A DNA stretch of 34,497 nucleotides. It comes from Bacteroidaceae bacterium. Lineage in GTDB: Bacteria > Bacteroidota > Bacteroidia > Bacteroidales > Bacteroidaceae. Positions within the stretch are counted from its first letter, which is position 1. Each line of letters begins with the position of its first letter. The notes under the pieces were generated by a model. That model was not told where the DNA came from. It saw nothing but the letters and a program-made list of their open reading frames with translations, and did not search any database. Location: the NCBI GenBank assembly GCA_017420875.1, contig JAFQNW010000094.1:1-34497 (forward strand), given 5' to 3'. Shown piece by piece: positions 7,351 through 14,848 of this stretch. The position numbers and the translations under genes are program-made.

Positions 7351-8553
7351 ATGAAGAAAAATACCCGTGCAGTAATCTGCTTGTTAAATCTTGTAGATAT
7401 GAAATATTGTTTATTGCTACTGGTTGCTGTCATATTTTCGGCTTGTTCTGAACAGGTTGAACCGGAAGATAAATATGTATTGCGTCCTATAGATGAATAT
7501 TTGGAATATAAAATAGACGATGATACGAGAGTCCCATTATATAGTTTATACACCTTTGCAGAAAGAGGAGTGGAGTATTTAACCTTTTCAGATCCTTCTT
7601 CGAGAACAATTTTAATCTATGACTTACATTCTTGTCAACAAGTAAAAAAGATTCCTTTTGATAGGGAGGGGCCTAATGGCATTGGCCCGGTTCTTTTTGG
7701 ATTCTACGTAAAGGATTTCGACCACATTTATATACCTTCAGTTAATGAATCTTTTATTTATTTGACAGATACGACGGGCGTACTTAGAAATAAAATTGAT
7801 TTTTCTTGTACCGAAGATGGTTTAAAGACAAAGAGTGCACATTATACGAATCTGAACTATGGGCAGTTAACTTTTATGGGAGAATCGTTATACATCCCCC
7901 AAGTACTGAATACTAGTTTAGGAGAAAGAATGGTTGAAGAAAGTCCTATTGGGGTGTTGGTTGATACTATAATCGGGAAAACAACTCGTTTTCCGATGAA
8001 TTACCCTTATGTAATACCGTATAATCAGCGGCATGAAGCGATTCATGGTACAATGGAATCTACTCAAATTTATGATGGTAAGAATTTAATTGTTGCTTTC
8101 AATAAAGATGAAAAGTTATATAAAGTTGATAAACAAGGGAAGGTGGAAACATTTCCTGCAAAAAGTAGATATCTTCCAAGGCTTAAATTCCCCAAGTTCC
8201 CAGAGGATTTTTCTCAAACTTTGAAAAAGACGTGTGAAACAGCTGAATATAGAAATGTTTTTTACGACAAATATCGGAATGTATATTATCGATTTGTGTC
8301 TCTTGAAGCGGAGTTAGCCTCTAATGAAAATTATCATAAAATATTGCATGCGGGCAAAGTTGATTTCTCTATCATGATATTGGATGAAAACTTTAATATA
8401 TTAGGTGAAACTCGTTTCCCTGCTTTTACGTACGTACCACACATCTGTTTCATCAATAAAGATGGTTTATATCTTAGCACCAGTCATTTCAAACGGGAGG
8501 ATTATAGTGATGATGTGCTTCGATTCCAACGAATAGAGTTAGTAAAAAAATAG
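7351..8553 (+). CDS. Lipoprotein, DUF4221-like beta-propeller
   Basis: A lipobox (VIFSAC) is clear, but the start is ambiguous. The ATG at 7351 gives 400 residues with a long N-region. The ATG at 7399 gives 384 residues and a compact lipoprotein signal, MKYCLLLLVAVIFSAC. I give the longer form because its leader (AT-rich, ending ATATAAAG) looks like a normal Bacteroides leader. IYDLHSCQQVKKIPFDREGPNGIG resembles the DUF4221 signature, a beta-propeller family found mainly in Bacteroidetes. The end, SIMILDENFNILGETRFP, parallels the last blade of the two neighbours. Function is unknown. Low G+C matches the adjacent lipoproteins. Confidence 0.72.
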   Translation: MKKNTRAVICLLNLVDMKYCLLLLVAVIFSACSEQVEPEDKYVLRPIDEYLEYKIDDDTRVPLYSLYTFAERGVEYLTFSDPSSRTILIYDLHSCQQVKKIPFDREGPNGIGPVLFGFYVKDFDHIYIPSVNESFIYLTDTTGVLRNKIDFSCTEDGLKTKSAHYTNLNYGQLTFMGESLYIPQVLNTSLGERMVEESPIGVLVDTIIGKTTRFPMNYPYVIPYNQRHEAIHGTMESTQIYDGKNLIVAFNKDEKLYKVDKQGKVETFPAKSRYLPRLKFPKFPEDFSQTLKKTCETAEYRNVFYDKYRNVYYRFVSLEAELASNENYHKILHAGKVDFSIMILDENFNILGETRFPAFTYVPHICFINKDGLYLSTSHFKREDYSDDVLRFQRIELVKK

Positions 8554-8634
8554 CTTTGTAGTATAAGGAAATGCGTACTTATATTTATTGTAGCTCAATT
8601 AAAATAATTAGTGTAGTTCCTAAATAAGGCATTT

Positions 8635-9657
8635 ATGAGGAAGGTTTTGTATCTGTTATTATTGTTTGGCTTGGTTTCATGTTCCCTTTCGAATGATGAG
8701 GTTATTATAGAAAATAATGTTTCTCGTCCTACTGCTTACGAGATAAAGGTGGATGAATTGCTATATGTCGACAGGATTGGTGTTTATGATTCTTTACTGA
8801 TTGTTATCAATCGAAAGGTAGAACCTATATTTTGTGTTTATGATAGTCGAACTTTTGCCTTTAAAGGAAGCTTTGGCAAAATAGGTCATGGCCCGGGTGA
8901 TTTCCAATTTCCTTTTTTCTTGAAAGATATGAAATCAGAGGATGATATATTGGAATTATATGATGTCGGGACTGCTTCTTTTAAAAGTGTTTCTTTAAAT
9001 AGCAGGTTTGATGAACTTTCTAATAGCGTAGCCTCTGAGAAAATGCCCTCCCAACTTATCGGTTCTCCTAATCTGACCAAAATTGGTCTGAATGATTTTG
9101 TGGGAAATATGGACAATGGTAAAGGTCTGTTTTTTAGATATAAGGGCAGTCATGATGAAATGAAGTGGGTAGAGTTCCCAGCTACATTGCAACAACCGAA
9201 ACTTGACTTTACGGTGATGAATAGGAATAGAATAGCGATTCACCCTCAAAAAGGTAAAGTGTTATCAGCGATGACCTATTACAATCTACTTTTTTTATAC
9301 GATGAAAATTGTATGTTGAAGAAAACGGTGCAGATTGGTCATAAAGAGATTAAACCGACCGTAATGGGAGAATTTCAGTTAAGCGAAGATAATTATATTT
9401 GCTTTCGCGAGGTTGTGTCTACAGAAAATAAGGTGTATGTATTGATGCAAAACATTAAAGAAAAGAATTTTGAGAAAAATGATAATCCGCCTTCTCGAAT
9501 CCTCGTATTTGATTGGAATTTGAAGAACCTTGAAACGTACCAGCTACCGCATTACGCTACAACTTTTGCCTTGGATAGTTTAAATGAAAGAATTATTTAT
9601 ACGGCATTTAATGAAGAAGGGGGAACTGACCTCTTTTATATTTCTTTGAACGAATAA
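8635..9657 (+). CDS. Lipoprotein with 6-bladed beta-propeller
   Basis: This 340-residue protein has a short lipoprotein signal (MRKVLYLLLLFGLVSC, Cys 16). FGKIGHGPGDFQFPFF near residue 82 is the hallmark turn of the Bacteroidetes 6-bladed propeller family, and ILVFDWNLKNLETYQL near the end repeats the motif of the first paralogue. It is the last gene of the run, 81 bases after the previous one. The preceding stop overlaps a TAGCTTTG box (8551-8558), but no -33 element is seen, so a separate promoter is doubtful. A strong hairpin follows the stop. Function is unknown. Confidence 0.78.
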   Translation: MRKVLYLLLLFGLVSCSLSNDEVIIENNVSRPTAYEIKVDELLYVDRIGVYDSLLIVINRKVEPIFCVYDSRTFAFKGSFGKIGHGPGDFQFPFFLKDMKSEDDILELYDVGTASFKSVSLNSRFDELSNSVASEKMPSQLIGSPNLTKIGLNDFVGNMDNGKGLFFRYKGSHDEMKWVEFPATLQQPKLDFTVMNRNRIAIHPQKGKVLSAMTYYNLLFLYDENCMLKKTVQIGHKEIKPTVMGEFQLSEDNYICFREVVSTENKVYVLMQNIKEKNFEKNDNPPSRILVFDWNLKNLETYQLPHYATTFALDSLNERIIYTAFNEEGGTDLFYISLNE

Positions 9658-9662
9658 AAACG

Positions 9663-9709
9663 TATCGGCACGCTAATAGGATTCTATCAATCAAATTAGA
9701 GTGCCGATA
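9663..9709. terminator. Bidirectional terminator between convergent genes
   Basis: TATCGGCAC (9663-9671) and CTAAT (9673-9677) pair with ATTAG (9695-9699) and GTGCCGATA (9701-9709). This is a 15-base stem with one mismatch and a 17-base loop. It lies between the propeller operon and the opposing metallo-beta-lactamase-fold gene. The T-tract is weak on both sides. Confidence 0.72.
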
Positions 9710-9731
9710 TTTGTGTAATGCGAGGAGGAGT

Positions 9732-10694
9732 CTATTTTCTTCTCAATACAATCTTTTCTCCCCATACCGGCAGATAGACACCTGGGCGTTGAAGTTTCTC
9801 GCATTCGTTGATGCCGTACTCGTACGACCAACGCCACTTGGTGATGGCATGCCCCAATTCCAGAATGTGCGACATGAGTACTTCGGTGGGGTTGATTTTC
9901 TTAACCGCTTCGGCCATGTTGAGGCCAACGGCCAAGTGAGGGATAAAGACATCCACTTTGCCGGTAGGGTTGAGTTGTTGGTAGTTGTGGGCATCTCCCG
10001 TGAAGAACATCACATAATCCTTGCCCTTTCCAGCATAGCAATTTACTTCGTAGGTGTTGACGAAATTCTTCAAGGTGGCATTGTGGTCTACCGTGGTAAC
10101 CTTTACGTTGATGTCCCCAATGGTGAATTCATCGTCGGTTGTAACCTTATGTCCGTTATTTAAGAAATTGGAATAAACGGGTTTCCCTTGCTTTTCCATT
10201 TCGGCAACCAAATGCTTGTCGTGATGGTCGCCGTGGTTGTGGGTGATGAGCAAAAAGTCAATCATCGGGACCAACTTTTCGGCATGCTTGTGGTAGAGGT
10301 CAATGCCGAAACATTGTGTCTTGGTCTTAATCACATATCCCATGTTGTAGAGTTGCCATACGGCCACTTCGCCTTTCTTGACTTTGGTGGCAGGTATCTC
10401 GGCCAGTAACTTGTCGAGGGCCATGTTGTAGTATTTCATCAGGCCCGATTGCTCGAAGTTACGCTCTTGCTCACTTCCGGCAGGTGTGGCCAGGTATTCG
10501 TTGAATTGTGTATGGGTGAAGCTATCGGCATAGGTCTGCATCTCTTTCATGGCTTCACGACGTTCGGGGGTGAGTTGGCGACAAGAAGTTTTGCTCCAGA
10601 AAATATCGGCTAACTCTTCAATGGCTTGTGCCGAGGAGAGTGCAGGTACGAATAAAATGATTGCCAGCAATAAGGCTTTTAATGATTTTTTCAT
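9732..10694 (-). CDS. Secreted metallo-beta-lactamase-fold hydrolase
   Basis: The 320-residue protein has a cleavable signal peptide (MKKSLKALLLAIILFVPALSSAQA). LLITHNHGDHHDK at residues 149-160 is the HxHxDH metal-binding motif, and FFTGDAHNYQQL supplies the later bridging Asp. LMSHILELGH near residue 285 may supply the last metal-binding His. The layout resembles UlaG-like hydrolases, but an N-terminal helical region of about 110 residues precedes the metallo-domain. The substrate cannot be told. It is transcribed alone, against the propeller operon and divergent from the glutaminase-like gene. Confidence 0.82.
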   Translation of the reverse strand: MKKSLKALLLAIILFVPALSSAQAIEELADIFWSKTSCRQLTPERREAMKEMQTYADSFTHTQFNEYLATPAGSEQERNFEQSGLMKYYNMALDKLLAEIPATKVKKGEVAVWQLYNMGYVIKTKTQCFGIDLYHKHAEKLVPMIDFLLITHNHGDHHDKHLVAEMEKQGKPVYSNFLNNGHKVTTDDEFTIGDINVKVTTVDHNATLKNFVNTYEVNCYAGKGKDYVMFFTGDAHNYQQLNPTGKVDVFIPHLAVGLNMAEAVKKINPTEVLMSHILELGHAITKWRWSYEYGINECEKLQRPGVYLPVWGEKIVLRRK

Positions 10695-10722
10695 GTGCTA
10701 GATTTTAAAGATTCAGCTGATG

Positions 10723-10730
10723 CAAAAATA
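10723..10730 (-). promoter_or_regulatory. -7 box for the metallo-hydrolase gene
   Basis: The minus strand reads TATTTTTG, matching TAnnTTTG, 29 bases before the ATG at 10694. No -33 TTTG is visible at normal spacing. Confidence 0.5.
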
Positions 10731-10869
10731 GAAAACATTCGGGACTTACCATGCACTTGAGGGGACTTTTGTGGAAGTTTTATTCATTCTTATGTATGGC
10801 GGATGAATTGTTTTGTTTGATTTTATGCCAAAAAGGTCTCTGCTTGTCCTGATTTAAGAATTATTTTAT

Positions 10870-10877
10870 AACTTTGC
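10870..10877 (+). promoter_or_regulatory. -7 box for the glutaminase-like gene and proC
   Basis: TAACTTTG matches TAnnTTTG and lies 25 bases before the ATG at 10902. The nearest TTG upstream (10844-10846) is 23 bases away, somewhat too far for a good -33 box. Nothing else was found in the 207-base divergent gap. Confidence 0.55.
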
Positions 10878-10901
10878 TTTCAGATATAGATTTATAAGAA
10901 T

Positions 10902-13391
10902 ATGATACGCAAAAGTTTACTTCCCTTATTGGGATTGCTGCTTTGTTTGAGCAGTTGTGGAGATAAAGCGACGACATCGGTAGAAGTTGTCAAGAGTGAC
11001 CTTCGTGCACCGGCTTATCCGTTGGTGACGATTGACCCGTATACCAGTGCATGGTCGATGAGTGATTGTCTATATGATACTCCGGTGAAGCATTGGACGG
11101 GACATAGCTTCCCGTTGTTGGGTGTATTGAAGGTGGACGGAAAACCTTACCGATTCATGGGAGATGAAGAACTGGAACTTTATCCGGTTTCGGGTACTTC
11201 TGAACAACAAAAGTGGGAAGGTAAATATACTACGAAGAAACCAGCCTCTGGTTGGGAAAAGGCCGGCTTTAACGATGCGGCTTGGAAAACAGGAGAGGGT
11301 GCTTTCGGAACCATGGAAAATGAACCGATGGCCAAAACCCAATGGGGAGAAGAATTCATCTGGGTACGCCGAGTGGTAGATGTAAAGGAAGATTTGATCG
11401 GTAAGAATGTGTACTTGCAATACTCGCACGACGATGATGTCATCATCTATATCAATGGTGTGAAGGTGGTGGATACAGGCAATGCGGTACAGAAGCGTGC
11501 CAATGTAAAGTTGTCGGGCGAAGTGTTGGCCAGCTTGAAGAAAGGAGAGAACCTGATTGCGGCTTATTGTCATAACCGAATGGGCAACGGATTGTTGGAC
11601 TTTGGCTTGATGGCTGAAAAGGACAATACCCGCTTCTTCAAGAATACCGCCGTTCAGAAAGAAGTGAATGCTCAGGCTACTCAGACCTATTACACCTTTG
11701 CTTGCGGGCCGGTGGATTTGCGTATGAAATTTACCGCACCGGTATTGATGGACAACCTGGATGTCATGACTCGTCCAGTGAACTACCTGACATACGAAGT
11801 GACTTCGACCGATGGAGCGGAACATGAAGTGGAACTTTATCTGGAGGCTGGTAATCAATGGGCCATCGATGCACCGGGGCAAGCTACGGTGAGTGAGGTG
11901 GGTACTCATGCCGGTATGAAATATGCCAAGGTGGGTAGTGTAGAACAACCTGTCTTGAAGAAGAAGGGGGATGATGTGCGTATCGATTGGGGCTATTTCT
12001 ACTTGACTGACCCACAGGGTAAGGCTATCGTGACAACTGCAGAAGGAACAGAAATGCGTCGGGCTTTCATCGATGGCACTATTCAGGCTGGCAACGAGAA
12101 GCCGGAACATACCAAATTGTGCATGAACTATCCGTTGGGACGTGGTAAGCAACAGGAAGGTTATGTGATGTTGGCTTATGACGATGTCTATTCCATTCAA
12201 TATTTCGGTCAGAACTTACGTCCTTATTGGAATAGAAACGGAAACGAAACCATCTTTACTCAATTTGAAAAGGCCAAGGCGGAATACAAGTCTTTGTTGG
12301 AGCGTTGTGCTGCCTTCGATTATCAGTTGATAACCGATGCGGCCAAGGTGGGCGGAGAGAAGTATGCCGAGCTTTGTGCATTGGCTTACCGTCAGGTAAT
12401 GGCGGCTCATAAGTTGGTGGAATCTCCACAAGGAGAGTTGCTTTATTTGTCGAAGGAAAACTTCAGCAACGGTAGTATCAATACGGTGGACTTGACTTAC
12501 CCGTCGTGTCCGATGTACTTGCTTTACAACCCGGAATTGCAGAAAGGCATGATGAACGGAATCTTCTACTATAGTGAAAGCGGAAAATGGCCGAAACCAT
12601 TTGCGGCACACGACTTGGGTACTTATCCGTTGGCCAACGGACAAACTTACGGGGGAGACATGCCGGTGGAAGAAAGCGGAAACATGTTGATTCTTTGTGC
12701 AGCAATTGCCAAGATAGAGGGCCATGCGGAATATGCCAAGAAGCATTGGCAGACTTTGACGACTTGGGCCAATTATCTGGTGGAAAACGGTCTTGACCCG
12801 GAAAACCAACTTTGCACCGATGACTTTGCAGGCCACTTTGCACACAATGCGAACCTTTCCATCAAGGCTATTTTGGGTATTGCTTCCTATGGCTATTTGG
12901 CAGGAGTGTTGGGCGACCAGGCTACTTGCGATGAATACATGGGCAAAGCCAAATCGATGGCAACGGAATGGGAAAAGATGGCCAACGATGGAGACCATTA
13001 TCGCTTGACCTTTGACAAACCGGGCACTTGGAGCCAGAAGTACAATCTGGTGTGGGACCGTTTGTTGAATTTCAACATCTTTGACCCGCAAATAGCAGAA
13101 AAGGAACTGGCCTTTTATCCGTCGGTTCAAAATACTTACGGCCTTCCATTGGATTGCCGTGAAACATATACCAAGAGTGACTGGATTATGTGGACAGCTG
13201 TCATGGCCAAGGATCAAGCTGGCTTTGAAAACTTGATTGCCCCGATTTATAAATTCATGAACGAAACTCCGAACCGTGTGCCGATGACCGACTGGTCGTG
13301 GACATTGGAACCGAACCAAAGAGGCTTCCAGGCACGTTCGGTTATCGGTGGTTATTTCTTGAAGATGTTGGAACCTCAATTGATTAAATAA
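10902..13391 (+). CDS. Glutaminase A-like lipoprotein (DUF4965/DUF5127/DUF1793 type)
   Basis: This 829-residue lipoprotein (MIRKSLLPLLGLLLCLSSC, Cys 19) begins its mature part with APAYPLVTIDPYTSAWS and HWTGHSF...VDGKPYRFMG, the opening of the GtaA-type glutaminase family. Residues of about 105-240 look like an inserted beta-sandwich. It has the GWEKAGFNDAAWKTGEGAFG opening and the DDDVIIYINGVKVVDTGNA core typical of galactose-binding-like domains. The C-terminal half (from ALAYRQVMAAHKLV to the end) is helical and fits the alpha/alpha toroid of the family. Fungal members hydrolyse glutamine; for Bacteroides homologues that activity is unproven and a glycan substrate is possible. proC starts 5 bases after the stop. 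Confidence 0.8.
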   Translation: MIRKSLLPLLGLLLCLSSCGDKATTSVEVVKSDLRAPAYPLVTIDPYTSAWSMSDCLYDTPVKHWTGHSFPLLGVLKVDGKPYRFMGDEELELYPVSGTSEQQKWEGKYTTKKPASGWEKAGFNDAAWKTGEGAFGTMENEPMAKTQWGEEFIWVRRVVDVKEDLIGKNVYLQYSHDDDVIIYINGVKVVDTGNAVQKRANVKLSGEVLASLKKGENLIAAYCHNRMGNGLLDFGLMAEKDNTRFFKNTAVQKEVNAQATQTYYTFACGPVDLRMKFTAPVLMDNLDVMTRPVNYLTYEVTSTDGAEHEVELYLEAGNQWAIDAPGQATVSEVGTHAGMKYAKVGSVEQPVLKKKGDDVRIDWGYFYLTDPQGKAIVTTAEGTEMRRAFIDGTIQAGNEKPEHTKLCMNYPLGRGKQQEGYVMLAYDDVYSIQYFGQNLRPYWNRNGNETIFTQFEKAKAEYKSLLERCAAFDYQLITDAAKVGGEKYAELCALAYRQVMAAHKLVESPQGELLYLSKENFSNGSINTVDLTYPSCPMYLLYNPELQKGMMNGIFYYSESGKWPKPFAAHDLGTYPLANGQTYGGDMPVEESGNMLILCAAIAKIEGHAEYAKKHWQTLTTWANYLVENGLDPENQLCTDDFAGHFAHNANLSIKAILGIASYGYLAGVLGDQATCDEYMGKAKSMATEWEKMANDGDHYRLTFDKPGTWSQKYNLVWDRLLNFNIFDPQIAEKELAFYPSVQNTYGLPLDCRETYTKSDWIMWTAVMAKDQAGFENLIAPIYKFMNETPNRVPMTDWSWTLEPNQRGFQARSVIGGYFLKMLEPQLIK

Positions 13392-13396
13392 AGGAT

Positions 13397-14176
13397 ATGA
13401 AAATAGCAATCATTGGTGCCGGAAACATGGGCGGTGCTATCGCCCGTGGTTTGGCAAGGGGAAAAAAGATTTCGTCTTCGCATATTTTTGTTTCGAACAG
13501 GGGAAATGCCAAGTTGGAAGCATTGAAAGCCGAGTTCCCCGAACTGAATATGACTACCAACAATAAGGAAGCTACCTGGATGGCCGATGTGGTTTTGTTG
13601 GCGGTAAAGCCCTGGTTGGTTGAAGGTGTGCTGAAGGAGTTGGACTTGGATGCTGAACGCCAAATCCTGGTTTCGGTAGTGGCAGGTATTCCGTTTACCC
13701 AATATGTGGAATGGCTGGGCAAAGAAATGACCATCTTCCGGGTGATCCCCAATACGGCCATCTCCCAGTTGGAAAGCATGACCTTGATTGCATCGTATCG
13801 GGCTTCGGCCGAACAAGAATGCTGGATGCTTGATATTTTCAACGAAATGGGGTTAGCCATGTTGATTCCTGAGAGTCAGATGGCGGCTACTACGGCCTTG
13901 ACTTCTTGCGGCATTGCTTATGTGTTAAAGTACATTCAGGCGGCCATGCAGGCCGGTATCGAACTGGGGGTATATCCCAAGGATGCTCAACGGATGGTGG
14001 CTCAGTCGGTAAAGGGGGCGGCTTCGCTCATCCTGAACAACGACACTCACCCGTCGGTCGAAATTGATAAGGTAACCACACCGGGTGGCATCACTATTCG
14101 AGGGATTAATGAACTGGATCACGAAGGCTTTTCATCGGCGATAATCAAAGCAATGAAAGTCAGTTGTGTGAAGTAA
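13397..14176 (+). CDS. proC: Pyrroline-5-carboxylate reductase
   Basis: The 259-residue enzyme reduces pyrroline-5-carboxylate to proline. IIGAGNMGGAIARGLARG is the Rossmann NADP-binding motif. AVKPWLVEGVL and the signature TTPGGITIRGINELDHEGF near the C-terminus are diagnostic. It starts 5 bases after the glutaminase-like gene, behind an AAGGAT sequence, so it is co-transcribed with it. proC is usually near the arginine genes in related genomes (from memory); here it is separated from argD. A strong terminator follows. Confidence 0.95.
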   Translation: MKIAIIGAGNMGGAIARGLARGKKISSSHIFVSNRGNAKLEALKAEFPELNMTTNNKEATWMADVVLLAVKPWLVEGVLKELDLDAERQILVSVVAGIPFTQYVEWLGKEMTIFRVIPNTAISQLESMTLIASYRASAEQECWMLDIFNEMGLAMLIPESQMAATTALTSCGIAYVLKYIQAAMQAGIELGVYPKDAQRMVAQSVKGAASLILNNDTHPSVEIDKVTTPGGITIRGINELDHEGFSSAIIKAMKVSCVK

Positions 14177-14205
14177 ATCGTTACTTCTTGAAAGGTTTGA
14201 GCAGA

Positions 14206-14251
14206 AAAAATAATGAAGATTGATGGATTCTCGTCAATCTTCATTATTTTT
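14206..14251 (+). terminator. Strong terminator after proC
   Basis: An 18-base perfect stem pairs AAAAATAATGAAGATTGA (14206-14223) with its complement at 14234-14251 around the loop tggattctcg. The right arm ends in a T-tract. The T-tract also forms the -7 box of the next gene. Confidence 0.88.
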
Positions 14252-14252
14252 G
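14245..14252 (+). promoter_or_regulatory. -7 box of the regulator/acyl-CoA synthetase operon, inside a terminator
   Basis: TATTTTTG matches TAnnTTTG and ends 22 bases before the ATG at 14275. It lies in the right arm and T-tract of the proC terminator, so the stem DNA overlaps the promoter. A TTG at 14220-14222 is 22 bases upstream, a little far for -33. Confidence 0.55.
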
Positions 14253-14274
14253 CCACATATTTAATTGGAGAACT

Positions 14275-14829
14275 ATGAATGAACAGATAAAACAAATAGC
14301 CGAACGCTTGCGTGGATTGCGTGATGTGCTCGATTTGACACCGGAAGAGGTGGCAGATAGCTGCCAGATGCCCTTGGAGGCTTATTTGGAAATGGAAAGT
14401 GGCAATAAGGATATCTCGGTGAGTGCCTTGCAACAGATTGCCCGCAAGTACGAAGTGTCTTTGGATGTACTGATGTTTGGAGAAGAACCCAAGATGAGCA
14501 GCTATTTCCTGACTCGCAAAGGTGCCGGCGTATCTGTAGAACGTTCGAAGGCATATAAATACGAAGCATTGGCTTCGGGATTCCGTCGTCGTCTGGCCGA
14601 CCCGTTTATCGTGACGGTAGAACCTAAACCGGAAGGTACCCCGATGCACCTGAATGCTCACGAAGGACAAGAGTTCAACATGGTGATGGAAGGTCGTCTG
14701 CTTTTGAATATCGATGGAAAGGATATCATATTGAACGAAGGCGACAGCTTGTATTTTGACTCGACCAAGCCGCATGGCATGCAGGCCTTGGATGGCAAGA
14801 CCGTGAAGTTCTTGGCAATCATCATGTAA
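14275..14829 (+). CDS. XRE-family regulator with C-terminal cupin domain
   Basis: The 184-residue protein has an N-terminal helix-turn-helix (residues 5-65; LRDVLDLTPEEVADSCQMPLEAYLEMESGNKDISVSAL). A cupin occupies residues of about 105-184 (HLNAHEGQEFNMVMEGRLLLNIDGKDIILNEGDSLYFDSTKPHGMQAL). This design is common among single-component regulators that sense a small ligand in the cupin. It is 19 bases upstream of an acyl-CoA synthetase gene, so it probably controls that operon and may sense a carboxylic acid or its CoA ester; the ligand is inference. The pairing with an acyl-CoA synthetase is, as I recall, widespread in Bacteroides. Confidence 0.9.
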   Translation: MNEQIKQIAERLRGLRDVLDLTPEEVADSCQMPLEAYLEMESGNKDISVSALQQIARKYEVSLDVLMFGEEPKMSSYFLTRKGAGVSVERSKAYKYEALASGFRRRLADPFIVTVEPKPEGTPMHLNAHEGQEFNMVMEGRLLLNIDGKDIILNEGDSLYFDSTKPHGMQALDGKTVKFLAIIM

Positions 14830-14831
14830 AT

Positions 14832-14844
14832 AAGGAGGAGAAGG
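14832..14844 (+). promoter_or_regulatory. Unusually strong ribosome binding site
   Basis: AAGGAGGAGAAGG lies just before the ATG at 14849. Full Shine-Dalgarno sequences are rare in this window, where most starts have only AT-rich leaders, so this suggests high translation of the acyl-CoA synthetase. Confidence 0.65.
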
Positions 14845-14848
14845 TATT

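Noticed and set aside
8551..8558. TAGCTTTG as a separate promoter for the third propeller gene
   Set aside because: No -33 element at the right spacing and it overlaps the preceding stop codon; too weak to list as a feature.
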